Source: Bifidobacterium breve (GTDB taxonomy: Bacteria; Actinomycetota; Actinomycetes; Nanopelagicales; Nanopelagicaceae). Taken from it: a stretch of DNA of 38,468 nucleotides. Location of the stretch: positions 1 through 38,468 of the forward strand of contig CAMCCH010000004.1 of NCBI GenBank assembly GCA_945873335.1, read 5' to 3'. Below, piece by piece: positions 10,474-20,916 of this stretch (positions are counted from its first letter, which is position 1; each line of letters starts with the position of its first letter). The translations under genes and the position numbers were made by a program. The notes below the pieces were generated by a model. It had not been told where the DNA came from. It saw nothing but the letters and a program-made list of their open reading frames with translations, and searched no databases.

Positions 10474-11222
10474 CCCAAACTCGCCATTACCTCATCAGAT
10501 ACATCGAAATTGCTGTAAACATTTTGTACATCGTCTAGTTCTTCAATTGCATCGATAAGAGCGAATACTTTCGCTGCGCCGTCGGCATCGAGTGGAATTG
10601 AAAGGGAGGGCAGGAATGAAGAATCAGCGGATTCATAATCAATTCCTGCGCCTTGTAGTGCGGTGCGCACAGGAACTATGTCACTTGCCTCGCACACAAC
10701 TTCGAATGCTTCACCCATATCGTTGACCTCTTCAGCCCCTGCTTCAAGTACGGCTTCAAGAACTTTATCTTCAGTTACGCCACCATTTTTCGAAACAATG
10801 ATGACGCCTTTGCGATTGAAAAGGTATGAGACTGATCCAGGATCAGCCATATTTCCCCCATTGCGTGTAACTGCAACGCGCACTTCAGAGGCAGCCCGAT
10901 TTCTGTTATCAGATAAACATTCAATCATGATCGCAACCCCGTTGGGGCCATAGCCCTCGTACATAATTGTTTGCCAATCCGCTCCACCAGATTCAAGTCC
11001 GGCTCCGCGCTTTACCGCTCTAGAAATATTGTCAGCTGGCATAGATGCCTTTTTTGCTTTTGCAATGGCGTCAAATAGCGTCGGGTTTCCATCTACATCT
11101 GGACCGCCGTTGCGCGAGGCAACTTCAATTCCCTTGATCAGTTTTGCAAAAGACTTCGCACGTCGACCATCAGTAATGGCCTTTTTATGCTTGGTAGTAG
11201 CCCATTTGGAATGGCCTGACAT
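10470..11222 (-). CDS. YebC/PmpR family protein (TACO1-like)
   Basis: [60 protein letters not shown]. Confidence 0.96.
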   Translation of the reverse strand: MSGHSKWATTKHKKAITDGRRAKSFAKLIKGIEVASRNGGPDVDGNPTLFDAIAKAKKASMPADNISRAVKRGAGLESGGADWQTIMYEGYGPNGVAIMIECLSDNRNRAASEVRVAVTRNGGNMADPGSVSYLFNRKGVIIVSKNGGVTEDKVLEAVLEAGAEEVNDMGEAFEVVCEASDIVPVRTALQGAGIDYESADSSFLPSLSIPLDADGAAKVFALIDAIEELDDVQNVYSNFDVSDEVMASLG

Positions 11223-11266
11223 GTAAACACCTCACTAGTTTTGAACTGGGCTTACTTTATCGCAAA

Positions 11267-11884
11267 CTATCTACGGCCACCTCGAACTAGGGCGGGACGT
11301 GCAATTTCTTCTATGAAATAGCGATGGATGCGATGATCCCCCGTGAGTTCTGGATGAAAAGATGTTGCCAAAAGATTGCCTTCTTGTACTGCCACTGGAT
11401 GTGATTGACCATCGGGTGAAATCACCGTAGCAAGTACTTTTACATTTTTTCCGATTTCTTCTACCCATGGAGCGCGTATAAATACCGCATGAACCTTTTG
11501 GCTACCTCCATCATTGAAATCTATATCGCTTTCGAAGGAATCAACTTGGCGACCAAAAGCATTTCTGCGAACAGTGATATCTAAACCGCCAAAAGTCTTT
11601 TGTCCTTCAATTGCATCCAAAATACGATCGGCCAGAAGAATCATTCCTGCACAAGATCCGTATGCAGGCATACCATCTGCAATACGCTTACGAATAGGTT
11701 GGAATAATTCATAGTGCTCAGCTAACTGCGCAATTGTTGTTGACTCTCCCCCCGGAATTACCAAAGCGTCAATGCTGTTGAGTTCTTCGATACGACGAAC
11801 TGATATTGGATCAACACCGCAGGCAATGAGAGAACTAACATGTTCGCGAACATCACCTTGAAGTGCCAGTACGCCAACTTTCAT
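11267..11884 (-). CDS. pdxT: Pyridoxal 5'-phosphate synthase glutaminase subunit PdxT
   Basis: [49 protein letters not shown]. Confidence 0.96.
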   Translation of the reverse strand: MKVGVLALQGDVREHVSSLIACGVDPISVRRIEELNSIDALVIPGGESTTIAQLAEHYELFQPIRKRIADGMPAYGSCAGMILLADRILDAIEGQKTFGGLDITVRRNAFGRQVDSFESDIDFNDGGSQKVHAVFIRAPWVEEIGKNVKVLATVISPDGQSHPVAVQEGNLLATSFHPELTGDHRIHRYFIEEIARPALVRGGRR

Positions 11885-11893
11885 TGGAAATAA

Positions 11894-12781
11894 TTACCAA
11901 CCGCGCTCAGCAAGGCGGTGTGGTGCAGGAAGATCTGCAACGTTGATTCCAACCATTGCATCCCCAAGACCGCGAGAAACTTGCGCTAAGACCTTTGCAT
12001 CATCAAAAAATGTCGTTGCCTTCACACATGCTGCTGCGCGTTGTGCAGGATTTCCTGACTTGAAAATACCTGAACCGATAAATACGCCATCAGCGCCCAT
12101 GCTCATCATGAGCGCGGCATCTGCAGGAGTTGCGATTCCGCCAGCGGTAAAGAGAACTACTGGGAGTTTGCCATTGGCTGCTACCTCTTTTACTAATTCA
12201 AAAGGTGCCTGCATCTCTTTAGCTGCAACATAGAGTTCATCTTCGCGCATAGATGAAAGGCGGCGAATCTCTCCACCAATTTTGCGCATATGTTGCATTG
12301 CATTTGAGACATCGCCTGTTCCTGCTTCGCCCTTTGAGCGAATCATCGCGGCACCTTCATTGATACGACGTAGAGCCTCACCAAGGTTTGTTGCACCGCA
12401 CACGAAAGGAACTTTGAAATCCCACTTATCAATATGGTTTTCATAATCTGCAGGTGTGAGAACTTCTGACTCATCGATGTAATCGACGCCAAGGCTTTCC
12501 AAAATACGTGCTTCAACGAAATGGCCGATACGCGCCTTAGCCATCACGGGAATAGAGACAGCTGCTTGAATTTTTTCAATCATGTCAGGATCCGACATAC
12601 GAGCGACTCCACCTTGTGCGCGAATATCTGCAGGTACGCGTTCGAGTGCCATGACTGCAACAGCGCCAGCATCTTCAGCAATTTTTGCTTGCTCTGCATT
12701 GACGACATCCATGATGACGCCGCCCTTGAGCATTTCTGCCATTCCGCGCTTTACTCGACCCGTACCTGTTACCTGCGACAT
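11894..12781 (-). CDS. pdxS: Pyridoxal 5'-phosphate synthase subunit PdxS
   Basis: [55 protein letters not shown]; highly conserved PdxS. Confidence 0.97.
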   Translation of the reverse strand: MSQVTGTGRVKRGMAEMLKGGVIMDVVNAEQAKIAEDAGAVAVMALERVPADIRAQGGVARMSDPDMIEKIQAAVSIPVMAKARIGHFVEARILESLGVDYIDESEVLTPADYENHIDKWDFKVPFVCGATNLGEALRRINEGAAMIRSKGEAGTGDVSNAMQHMRKIGGEIRRLSSMREDELYVAAKEMQAPFELVKEVAANGKLPVVLFTAGGIATPADAALMMSMGADGVFIGSGIFKSGNPAQRAAACVKATTFFDDAKVLAQVSRGLGDAMVGINVADLPAPHRLAERGW

Positions 12782-12800
12782 GTGACTGACTCCTTGTTAG

Positions 12801-12816
12801 AACTCTTGTAAGAGTT
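12801..12816. repeat. Perfect 7-bp inverted repeat AACTCTT-GT-AAGAGTT immediately upstream of pdxS
   Basis: Read directly from sequence. Lies in the 46-bp gap between the DUF3048 gene stop and the pdxS start. Confidence 0.6.
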
Positions 12817-12827
12817 AGAGGGCAATC

Positions 12828-13880
12828 CTACTTTGTCGCGGGGGTAGGTGTCGCCTCGGATTTGAGTGTGAAAGTAGGCGCTTTATCGCTCAGTGCTATC
12901 CAAATTTGGCCTGGCGCGAAGTTGATTGCTTCTCCATCAGGTGTACTCCATCGCGTACCCGACTCCGCACTTGGCCTTGACCACAAAGCTTGAAAACTCT
13001 TTCCATCGCGCAAAACAAAGCCTGTTCCTGATCCGATAGTTGCAGAGAACGGTGTGACTCCACCAACTTTGTCATAGAACTCTGATGGGGTAATTAAAAC
13101 ATTTTGAATCACAAGAGTAGATGGGCCAAGTGTTTTTCCCGAGTCAGCAAGATTTGGACCATTGTTATTGCTCAGTAACCAACGCTTCTCTGCCTCTGAC
13201 CACGTTGCGGTGTAAGAATTTGCAGGCCAATGCATAACGACTGATGTAATTGCCGTTCCCGATTCTGGTGCGTCACCGAAACTCCAGCCCATATTTTTTG
13301 ACGTTGCAATTGCATATCCTTTTTCCGCCACTTTTTGCATTAGCAAATCTGCTCGCAAAACCATTGCTGTAGGTGGCCTGCGAAGTGGATCAGTTGTATA
13401 GATCGTTGCAGGCTGACTCTGCGCACCTAAATCTTGAAGATTGGCCGCAGAGATAAGCGGGCGCAATTTTGATTGTGCACCGCTATAGGCAAAAATCACT
13501 CGACCGAATTGCGACAAAAGTTCTATGTCACTTATGCGCGCACTTCGGACAGGACCTATGCGAGTTGGAATCTTTGACGAAAAGACTGCAGCTAATCGCG
13601 TGAGCCCACCTTCAACTTGCTCAATATAAATAATGTCTGCATCTTCAAGACCAATTTGTGGATGCGCTGGCGGCGTGTCATCAATCTTCACAACCAACAC
13701 AGGACCATCGACTCCTGGTGCACCAGTGAGGCTATTTACTTGCACAGGTTCGATTATGTTCACCTTTTCGACAAGTGCGAGAAGAGAAGGTTTGAGAGCA
13801 TAAAAAGCACTCGCGCCGATAATTACGATCGACGCTCCTGCGACAACAACTTTTCTAAAGGACATCTTCTTCGAATTCAT
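12828..13880 (-). CDS. DUF3048 domain-containing (YerB-like) membrane-anchored protein
   Basis: N-terminal TM; DTPPAHPQIGLEDADIIYIEQVEGGLTRLAAVFSSKIPTRIGPVRSARISDIELLSQFG. Confidence 0.85.
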   Translation of the reverse strand: MNSKKMSFRKVVVAGASIVIIGASAFYALKPSLLALVEKVNIIEPVQVNSLTGAPGVDGPVLVVKIDDTPPAHPQIGLEDADIIYIEQVEGGLTRLAAVFSSKIPTRIGPVRSARISDIELLSQFGRVIFAYSGAQSKLRPLISAANLQDLGAQSQPATIYTTDPLRRPPTAMVLRADLLMQKVAEKGYAIATSKNMGWSFGDAPESGTAITSVVMHWPANSYTATWSEAEKRWLLSNNNGPNLADSGKTLGPSTLVIQNVLITPSEFYDKVGGVTPFSATIGSGTGFVLRDGKSFQALWSRPSAESGTRWSTPDGEAINFAPGQIWIALSDKAPTFTLKSEATPTPATK

Positions 13881-14358
13881 ATGTCACTGGTAGCGGCGCA
13901 GTACCTGCAAGCCTAAATATGCGAATCATTTTGCTGCCACGAAGATTGTGTGTGCTATTTACTGCATCAACATGCAGTGCGATCGCCACTCGTATCTTGT
14001 TAGTCAGAGCAGATAATTCGGTCAGTAGTGCTTTCTCCGGTGCTCTGGCATTGCTTTGCCCATCTGCTAACAGAAGCCCAAGTGCTCCAGATAACCCACT
14101 CTCAGCTTGAGATCTATATTCCATAGTCGCTTCGCGTGCCTGATAAGAGGCAGCAGTAAGTAAGAGGGAGGAAGCGGGATCTGCAATCTCGCTATGCGCT
14201 ATCTCTAGTGCAATTGCTGCACGCCGTTGGAGCAATCCATCGAGATTAGCCCAGCTCGTTTCTACGCGATGATGCAATCTGTCCAGTCGCGTTGCCAAAA
14301 AACTCAAATACCAAAGAAAGACCAGAAAAATGATTAAAATAGCAAGTGTGGTTTTCAC
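13855..14358 (-). CDS. Small membrane protein resembling the N-terminal (LemA-like) region of the Rv2609c-type protein, without a Nudix domain
   Basis: 167 aa; N-terminal TM, ATRLDRLHHRVETSWANLDGLLQRRAAIALEIA; C-term RIFRLAGTAPLPVTYEFEED. Positioned next to pimA. Confidence 0.6.
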   Translation of the reverse strand: MKTTLAILIIFLVFLWYLSFLATRLDRLHHRVETSWANLDGLLQRRAAIALEIAHSEIADPASSLLLTAASYQAREATMEYRSQAESGLSGALGLLLADGQSNARAPEKALLTELSALTNKIRVAIALHVDAVNSTHNLRGSKMIRIFRLAGTAPLPVTYEFEEDVL

Positions 14359-15539
14359 TTATCGTCACCATCTCTAGTCAATAGGCGGTTCCATGATCGA
14401 TGGTCCTTTGCAAGGCCAACACCTTCGCTGCCAACTATGGACATCTCGTAAATACTAAATATCTGTTCAGCCACAACTTCCCAGTCAAATAATTGTGCAT
14501 GCTCTTTTCCTGCAATAGCGAGTTCTGTACGTTTTTGATTGTTGCGTAGTAAATCAATTATCACCTTTGCTAAATCTGTTGGATTCTCTGACTCAAATAG
14601 TGCTCCAAATTCTCCGCCGCCCAATAGGGAATCAAATGCTGGAATATCACTTGCGACAACGGTTGCACCACCTGCGAGTGCTTCGGCCAGAATAATTCCA
14701 AAAGATTCACCGCCTGTATTTGGTGCCACATAAATAGCAACAGATGCCATGAAATCCGCTTTCTCTTCTTCTGAGATGCGTCCGAGAAATTCAAAACGTG
14801 GAAGTAATTGCGGATCAATGCTCTTTTTTATCTCTTCGCTATCTCCGGGCCCTGCTACAAAAACTCGAACATCGGGTGCAAAGCGTGCAATTATCGGTAG
14901 CGCTTCCAATAGAACTGCCAGGCCTTTACGGGGTTCTTCAAAGCGACCCATAAAACCAATCGTATTTCCTTGCCACCTAGCTTGCGGAGTTCCTTTTGCA
15001 TATCTCTTGGCATAAATACCGTTCGGAATTACAACTGCATCAGTTTCTAAATGCTCTGTCAAAGTTGAGCGCGCAGCCTCGCTCACTGCAATACGTGCAT
15101 TGAGTTTTTCAATAGCAGGTTCGAGAATGGGACCAATTGCAAAGATAATTTTTTGGCGCTTAGCTGCTGCATGGAAAGTTCCAACAAGTGGACCTTCTGC
15201 CGCCCAGCAAGCAAGTAGTGATAATGATGGGATAGCTGGCTCATGTAAATGCAATAGATCAAACTCGCCTTGCGTAATCCATTGACGAACACGAGCAAAA
15301 GCAATCGGACCAAAAAGAATGCGCGCAACTGCGCCATTGTAGGGAATTGCAATTGGCTTACCTGCACTTACAACATATTCAGGTAGGGCATCCTCATCAA
15401 TCGCCGGTGATAGAACTGACACCGTGTGACCGGATGCAATGAGAAATTCTGCCAAGTCTCGAATATGCGCTTGCACTCCCCCAGGTGTATCCCAAGAGTA
15501 TGGGCAGACAATTCCTATTTTGAGTTTTTTCGTCAGCAT
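14355..15539 (-). CDS. pimA: GDP-mannose:phosphatidylinositol alpha-mannosyltransferase-like glycosyltransferase (PimA)
   Basis: GT4 family: KIGIVCPYSWDTPGGVQAHIRDLAEFL, GRFEEPRKGLAVLLEALP, ESFGIILAEALAGGATVVASDI. Sits in the acyltransferase-pgsA-HIT-thrS neighbourhood. Confidence 0.88.
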   Translation of the reverse strand: MLTKKLKIGIVCPYSWDTPGGVQAHIRDLAEFLIASGHTVSVLSPAIDEDALPEYVVSAGKPIAIPYNGAVARILFGPIAFARVRQWITQGEFDLLHLHEPAIPSLSLLACWAAEGPLVGTFHAAAKRQKIIFAIGPILEPAIEKLNARIAVSEAARSTLTEHLETDAVVIPNGIYAKRYAKGTPQARWQGNTIGFMGRFEEPRKGLAVLLEALPIIARFAPDVRVFVAGPGDSEEIKKSIDPQLLPRFEFLGRISEEEKADFMASVAIYVAPNTGGESFGIILAEALAGGATVVASDIPAFDSLLGGGEFGALFESENPTDLAKVIIDLLRNNQKRTELAIAGKEHAQLFDWEVVAEQIFSIYEMSIVGSEGVGLAKDHRSWNRLLTRDGDDK

Positions 15540-16426
15540 TATTCGCGTTCCCTAAAATCTCCATCAATCCAGATGCGCTGCATCATGTGCCAATCGTGTG
15601 GGTATTGCGCAATCCCTTTAGCAAAGAGATCGGCGCTATTTTGCACTGTTGCTGCAACTCGTTCGTTTTCTGTGCCTTTCATAGCAATGGGAACCATTTC
15701 GAAATCGATATGTATTCCCGATTCGGTATAAGAAATGCCCGCGTAGATAAGCGGAGCTCCCGTACGTATTGCAAGCAGTGCAGGGCCGGCGGGCATGCGA
15801 GCTGGGCCGCCAAAAAACGTAACGTTGATTCCACTTCGCGATAAATCGCGATCGGCTGCCAGAGCGACGATCCCGCCCTGACGAATTCTCTGCATCAGTG
15901 TTGGAATTACGCGACCATCAATAGGAAGGGATTCCATGCCGAATGCTTCTCGGTATGACATAAATTTCTTGAATAGCGCCTCTGGTTTTAAGCGCTCTGC
16001 GACCGTAACAATTCGAGCACCCTTGCTACAGAAATAGGCGGCTGCATGATCGTAATTTCCTGCATGTGCAACCGTTACGACACCGCCGCTTTTTGATGCG
16101 ATTGCATCAAGTAATAAATGCTCATTAGTAGCAGTTACTGTGTTTTGAATGCGCTGCATAGACCAATCTGGTAGTCGGAAAGTGTCGCACCAATATCGAG
16201 CACTCGATCTCATGGCTTTATAGAGTAATAATTCCAAATCAAGTTCCGTGATATCCATTTGAGTGCGCGCAAGGTTAGATCGCAATCTTTGAACACTTTT
16301 ACCGTTTTTCTTAGTTGCAATATCTGCGAGTCGATAAGCATTGCTATAAACGAAGTTCTCAGGTAGCCAACGCAAAATTCTCCAGGCTCCGAAATAGAAC
16401 CAGGCAGTAATGTTTTGGAGAATCAT
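15539..16426 (-). CDS. Phosphatidylinositol mannoside acyltransferase-like (lipid A acyltransferase family)
   Basis: VVTVAHAGNYDHAAAYF, ALAADRDLSRSGINVTFFGGPARMPAGPALLAIRTGAPLIYA; between pimA and pgsA. Confidence 0.87.
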   Translation of the reverse strand: MILQNITAWFYFGAWRILRWLPENFVYSNAYRLADIATKKNGKSVQRLRSNLARTQMDITELDLELLLYKAMRSSARYWCDTFRLPDWSMQRIQNTVTATNEHLLLDAIASKSGGVVTVAHAGNYDHAAAYFCSKGARIVTVAERLKPEALFKKFMSYREAFGMESLPIDGRVIPTLMQRIRQGGIVALAADRDLSRSGINVTFFGGPARMPAGPALLAIRTGAPLIYAGISYTESGIHIDFEMVPIAMKGTENERVAATVQNSADLFAKGIAQYPHDWHMMQRIWIDGDFRERE

Positions 16427-17019
16427 TTGGTACTACGCCACACAATCAAAATGCGTTGCAAAACAGTTACTACCCCGAGAATGGCTAGTAGCCACATTCC
16501 GCCGGCAAGTACATAAGGAATTCCAAGTCCACTAAATCCAATGGCACTCAAAGCAAGAATCAATCTTTCGGTCCGCTCTGCTATTCCACCTGAGCAATCA
16601 ATTCCCATTGACTCCGCTCTTGCGCGTATATATGGAACCAACATTCCCGTCACTAAAGTAAAAAGAATGACTGGAACGAGAGGATCATTGGCATCAATGA
16701 GGTAAAGAGTCACTCCAATAAGTACGGCTGCATCTGTTACACGATCAATTGTGGAATCTAAGAATCCGCCCCACTTACTGCCTCCTTGTTGTGAAATCCG
16801 CGCCATAGTTCCATCGAATAGATCACTAAGAGCGAAAAAGCAGATGATGAGAGTTCCCCAAAAGAAATTACCTCTGGGATAGAAATAGAAGGAGGATGCA
16901 ACAACTCCAATAGCTCCGGCCCATGTAACGCCGTTGGGAGTAATGCCAACACGCAGCGCAGTTGAAGCGATAGGCGTAATCACCTTCGTCACTGCCGGTT
17001 TCAAAATTGCGCTAATCAT
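16423..17019 (-). CDS. pgsA: CDP-alcohol phosphatidyltransferase (phosphatidylinositol phosphate synthase-like)
   Basis: CDP-OH motif SDLFDGTMARISQQGGSKWGGFLDSTIDRVTDA. Start refined to MISAILKPAV (17019) since the ORF-track start overlaps the divergent ORF. Confidence 0.88.
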   Translation of the reverse strand: MISAILKPAVTKVITPIASTALRVGITPNGVTWAGAIGVVASSFYFYPRGNFFWGTLIICFFALSDLFDGTMARISQQGGSKWGGFLDSTIDRVTDAAVLIGVTLYLIDANDPLVPVILFTLVTGMLVPYIRARAESMGIDCSGGIAERTERLILALSAIGFSGLGIPYVLAGGMWLLAILGVVTVLQRILIVWRSTK

Positions 17020-17043
17020 CAAGTCCCATCGTAGGCTGAGCGC

Positions 17044-17646
17044 GTGCCAACTCCTAGTTCTCGCGTGAGAGTCCATATCTATGGACACGAAAGCGCTGAC
17101 CCGCAACAAGTCGCTACCTACTTTGGGGCGACGCTAAGCACTGTAGTTGAGCCAGAATCTGAACTCGCAATTTTCGTTGTCGATCCATCTGCCGGAATTT
17201 CGCCAGAAACTATTTCTTTATGGCAGGGACTCGATGATTTCCAGATTCCTCGCATGGTTGTTGTCACGCATTTAGAGAACCAGAGCGCAGATTTCGATGA
17301 CGCTGTCATGCTTGCAACTCGCGTCTTTGATCAAATTGTTACCCCGTACCTTGTCTTACATGATGATGCGGGTTTTCCGTGCGCACTTATCTCTTTGGAA
17401 ACTCTTGAGATTACCGACTACTCCCATGATGATCATCAAGTCACCATGAGTACAAAAGAGCATCAAATTTTGGTGAGTGAATTCAGACAGGAATATTTGG
17501 AACATATTGAATCATCTGGCACTAACGCCTTTGCAGCCGGGTTGCTCTTTCCTGCAGTCCCTTTGTGGATTGAAAAAGAACTCGGCGTAAATATCGTTCG
17601 CAAATATATTGATGAGATTGAAAAGGCTCTACCAAGCAGCAGCTAA
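17044..17646 (+). CDS. Orphan protein resembling the G-domain of actinobacterial EF-G2-like elongation factors, lacking the P-loop
   Basis: GTG start at 17044 (alternative GTG at 17065). ELAIFVVDPSAGISPETISLWQGLDDFQIPRMVVVTHLENQSADFDDA...LVLHDDAGFPCALISLETLEITDYS and LLFPAVPLW resemble EF-G2 segments. No GxxxxGK[ST] present. Confidence 0.6.
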   Translation: MPTPSSRVRVHIYGHESADPQQVATYFGATLSTVVEPESELAIFVVDPSAGISPETISLWQGLDDFQIPRMVVVTHLENQSADFDDAVMLATRVFDQIVTPYLVLHDDAGFPCALISLETLEITDYSHDDHQVTMSTKEHQILVSEFRQEYLEHIESSGTNAFAAGLLFPAVPLWIEKELGVNIVRKYIDEIEKALPSSS

Positions 17647-18162
17647 ATCACTTCTTGTTTGTGAAAGCAATTGCGGCATAACTTTTGTCTTACCGATAAT
17701 CGGCATGAAATTTGCATCTCCGCCCCATCGTGGAACAACGTGCTGATGTATATGGTCGGCAACGCCGGCACCAGATATCGCTCCTTGATTCATTCCAAGA
17801 TTGAAGCCATGCGCACCAGAAACCTTGCGTATAGTTTTCATAGCGTGCGCGGTAAAGGCGCTCATCTCGTTTCGTTCTTCATCGCTTTGATCCGTCAGAT
17901 CTGCAACATGTCTAAATGCACAAATAAGAAGATGTCCAGGGTTATATGGATAAAGATTCATCACAGCATAAACATGTGTACCGCGCGCAACGATCAAACC
18001 CTCTTCATCACTGAGTTTTGGAATGCGGCAAAAAGGGCATTCAACATCATTGTCATCGAGTGGTCTGTTCTCTCCGCGTAAATAATCTAAACGGTGTGGT
18101 GCCCATAACCGTTGCCAACCATCAGGCATACCAATGCCATCTATATCTTCACTCATGATCAA
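17629..18162 (-). CDS. HIT domain protein (AP4A phosphorylase/hydrolase-like)
   Basis: [46 protein letters not shown]; upstream of pgsA block and next to thrS. Confidence 0.92.
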   Translation of the reverse strand: MIMSEDIDGIGMPDGWQRLWAPHRLDYLRGENRPLDDNDVECPFCRIPKLSDEEGLIVARGTHVYAVMNLYPYNPGHLLICAFRHVADLTDQSDEERNEMSAFTAHAMKTIRKVSGAHGFNLGMNQGAISGAGVADHIHQHVVPRWGGDANFMPIIGKTKVMPQLLSQTRSDLAAAW

Positions 18163-20147
18163 ACCTGAATTCGGTCGTGAACTGCCTTTTGAATTTCCTT
18201 GATTGCTTGAGCTATCGGAATTCCATTTTTCTGTTCGCCATTGCGATAGCGGAATGAAACTGCTCCTGCGCTTACATCTTCTTCTCCAGCAATAACCATA
18301 AATGGGATTTTCTGCATCTGGGCATTACGAACTTTCTTCTGCATACGATCATCAGATGTATCAAGATCTACTCGAATTCCGGCAGCGCGCATCTGCTTCA
18401 TCACTCCGTCTAGGTAATCGGTGAAGGTATCAGCGACTGGAATACCAATTGCTTGTACTGGCGCTAACCAAGGTGGGAATGCTCCTGCATAGTGCTCTGT
18501 TAGAACACCAAAGAATCTTTCAATAGAACCAAATAAGGCGCGGTGAATCATTACCGGGCGTTGACGAGTTGAATCATTGGCAACATATTCGAGTTCAAAA
18601 CGTTGTGGCAATTGGAAGTCAACTTGGATAGTGGACATTTGCCATGTGCGACCAATTGCATCTTTTGCTTGAACTGAAATCTTCGGGCCATAAAAGGCGG
18701 CACCGCCTTCATCGAGAACTAATTCTAGATTTTGCTTTGTGGCTGCTCGTCGTAGTGCCTCAGTTGCCTCAACCCATTCGCTATCTTCGCCCACTGATTT
18801 ATCGGGATTGCGAGTAGATAGTTCTAGATAGAAATCATTCAGACCATAGTCGCGCAGAAGATTCAGTACGAAAGTAAGCAATGAATCTAGTTCATCGGGC
18901 ATCTGCTCTTTCGTGCAGTAAATGTGGGCATCGTCTTGAGTAAAGCCACGAGCACGTGTAATTCCGTGGAGAACGCCAGATTTTTCATAGCGATAGACAG
19001 TTCCAAATTCGAAGAGTCGTAGTGGTAACTCGCGATATGAGCGCTGACGTGATCTGTAAATCAAGTTATGAAACGGGCAGTTCATTGGCTTCATGTAGTA
19101 CTGCTGACCTGCACGCTTTATCGTGCCATCAGCATGATGTTCTTCATCCAAACTCATTGGTGGATACATACCTTCTGAGTACCAATCAAGGTGACCAGAT
19201 GTTTCAAAGAGAGCTGCTTTAGTTATATGTGGTGAGTACACAAACTCGTAGCCCTCATCTTCGTGACGCTTGCGAGAATAATCTTCCATCGCGCGACGAA
19301 TAATTCCGCCTTTTGGATGAAACACGGCAAGACCGGAACCGATCTCTTCAGGAAATGAAAAGAGATCTAGTTCAGTTCCTAAGCGTCTGTGGTCGCGCTT
19401 TTCAGCCTCTGCTAACAATTCCAAATATGCATTGAGTTCATCTTGTGATGGCCATGCAGTTCCATAAATACGTTGCAGCATCGGATTCTTTTCGGATCCA
19501 CGCCAATATGCACCAGCACTACGCATCAACTTGAATGCAGGAATATGTTTTGTTGATGGCAGGTGGGGACCACGGCAAAGATCGCTCCACACAGGTTGTC
19601 CATCGCGACCTAAATTGTCATAAATTGTAAGTTCAGCGCCACCAACTTCCACGCTTGCTTCATCCCCCGCACCAGATTTCAAACCAATAAGTTCGCACTT
19701 ATAAGGTTCAGCTTTGAGTTCAGCAAGTGCATCTTTTTCATTTGTTGTGCGACGCTTGAAACGTTGTCCTTCTTTTACAATCTTGCGCATTGCGCTTTCA
19801 ATCTTCTCTAAATCATCAGGATTGAAAGGTTTCTGCGGGTCAAAGTCATAATAGAAACCATCTGTAATCGGTGGGCCAATTCCTAGTTTTGTATCTGCAA
19901 AAACACTTTGCACCGCTTGCGCCATTACGTGCGCAGTTGAGTGGCGCAAAACCGCTAAACCTTGCGGTGAAGAAATTGAAACTCCAATCACTACATCACC
20001 ATCATGCAGGTCAGTCCAGAGATCTTTGAGTTCTCCATTTATCTCACAGACGACTATCTCTTTATTGTCGGCAAAGATATGGGTGGGACGTTGCTCTGAA
20101 TCAACGGATAGCGCAGCGCCATCTACGGTGATCGATATCGAGGCCAT
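18159..20147 (-). CDS. thrS: Threonyl-tRNA synthetase
   Basis: 662 aa with [79 protein letters not shown]. Confidence 0.97.
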   Translation of the reverse strand: MASISITVDGAALSVDSEQRPTHIFADNKEIVVCEINGELKDLWTDLHDGDVVIGVSISSPQGLAVLRHSTAHVMAQAVQSVFADTKLGIGPPITDGFYYDFDPQKPFNPDDLEKIESAMRKIVKEGQRFKRRTTNEKDALAELKAEPYKCELIGLKSGAGDEASVEVGGAELTIYDNLGRDGQPVWSDLCRGPHLPSTKHIPAFKLMRSAGAYWRGSEKNPMLQRIYGTAWPSQDELNAYLELLAEAEKRDHRRLGTELDLFSFPEEIGSGLAVFHPKGGIIRRAMEDYSRKRHEDEGYEFVYSPHITKAALFETSGHLDWYSEGMYPPMSLDEEHHADGTIKRAGQQYYMKPMNCPFHNLIYRSRQRSYRELPLRLFEFGTVYRYEKSGVLHGITRARGFTQDDAHIYCTKEQMPDELDSLLTFVLNLLRDYGLNDFYLELSTRNPDKSVGEDSEWVEATEALRRAATKQNLELVLDEGGAAFYGPKISVQAKDAIGRTWQMSTIQVDFQLPQRFELEYVANDSTRQRPVMIHRALFGSIERFFGVLTEHYAGAFPPWLAPVQAIGIPVADTFTDYLDGVMKQMRAAGIRVDLDTSDDRMQKKVRNAQMQKIPFMVIAGEEDVSAGAVSFRYRNGEQKNGIPIAQAIKEIQKAVHDRIQV

Positions 20148-20151
20148 GGGC

Positions 20152-20916
20152 CTACCTTACCGAAGAGGCTATAAGCATCGCTCGTATTTGAGCACCTAAC
20201 CTTTGTGAAATTGCCAATTCTGACAATTTTCGTTCGCCGATGCTCTCCACTGGTTGCGCTATTTTCAAACTGCTCAATAGTAAAGCCCCCGTAATGACAT
20301 CAACTTCTTCTAGCTCGACTTTTCGAACCGTAACCCCCAAGTTTTCGATTACCAATGCGCGCATCACTCCAGCAAGCAGTCCTTCAGAAAGCGGAGGTGT
20401 AATCCACTTACCATCTATATACAGAAGTAGATTCGAGATTGCACTTTCACAAATGCTATCACCTGAATTACAAACAATTGCATCATCAAAACCGGCTCGG
20501 TTAGCCCGTTCCAAGATATTCAAACGATCTGTGTAAGGAAATCGTTTCGTTGCGTTGATCTCATTATCTATGCGCTCTTTATCAATCGTTATTCTTGCTG
20601 GTTCTCGCCATTCGATGTATTCATCATGGGTAGCAAGCCATGAGCCATTATCTGCAAAGCAGATACGAAGACGACCATTAGGAAAAGGATTAGCATTTAT
20701 AACGCTAGCAATTGCTTCATTAATCTGATCTTCTGCGGGAATTGGTATCCCTGTCGTTTTTCCACCCTTGATTGCGCGTCGCATATGTCGCGACAAGGCC
20801 AGTGGTATGCCTTCAATGGTTCGAATTGTTTCAAAAATGCCATTACCGCTCATCCAACCATTTTCGAAAGGTGCATCTTGACTCTCAACTAAGGATTGGT
20901 TGTACCAAAGCTTCAC
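20152..20916 (-). CDS. pabC: Aminotransferase class IV, probable 4-amino-4-deoxychorismate lyase
   Basis: [59 protein letters not shown]; overlaps the pabB-like gene. Confidence 0.75.
   Translation of the reverse strand: MKLWYNQSLVESQDAPFENGWMSGNGIFETIRTIEGIPLALSRHMRRAIKGGKTTGIPIPAEDQINEAIASVINANPFPNGRLRICFADNGSWLATHDEYIEWREPARITIDKERIDNEINATKRFPYTDRLNILERANRAGFDDAIVCNSGDSICESAISNLLLYIDGKWITPPLSEGLLAGVMRALVIENLGVTVRKVELEEVDVITGALLLSSLKIAQPVESIGERKLSELAISQRLGAQIRAMLIASSVR

Noticed and set aside
10019-10558. 179-aa plus-strand ORF opposite ruvC/yebC
   Set aside because: Antisense to well-conserved RuvC and the YebC C-terminus; composition is typical of shadow ORFs and no recognisable domain.
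17671-18081. 136-aa plus-strand ORF opposite the HIT gene
   Set aside because: Antisense to a clear HIT-family gene; low-quality Cys/His/Met-rich translation.
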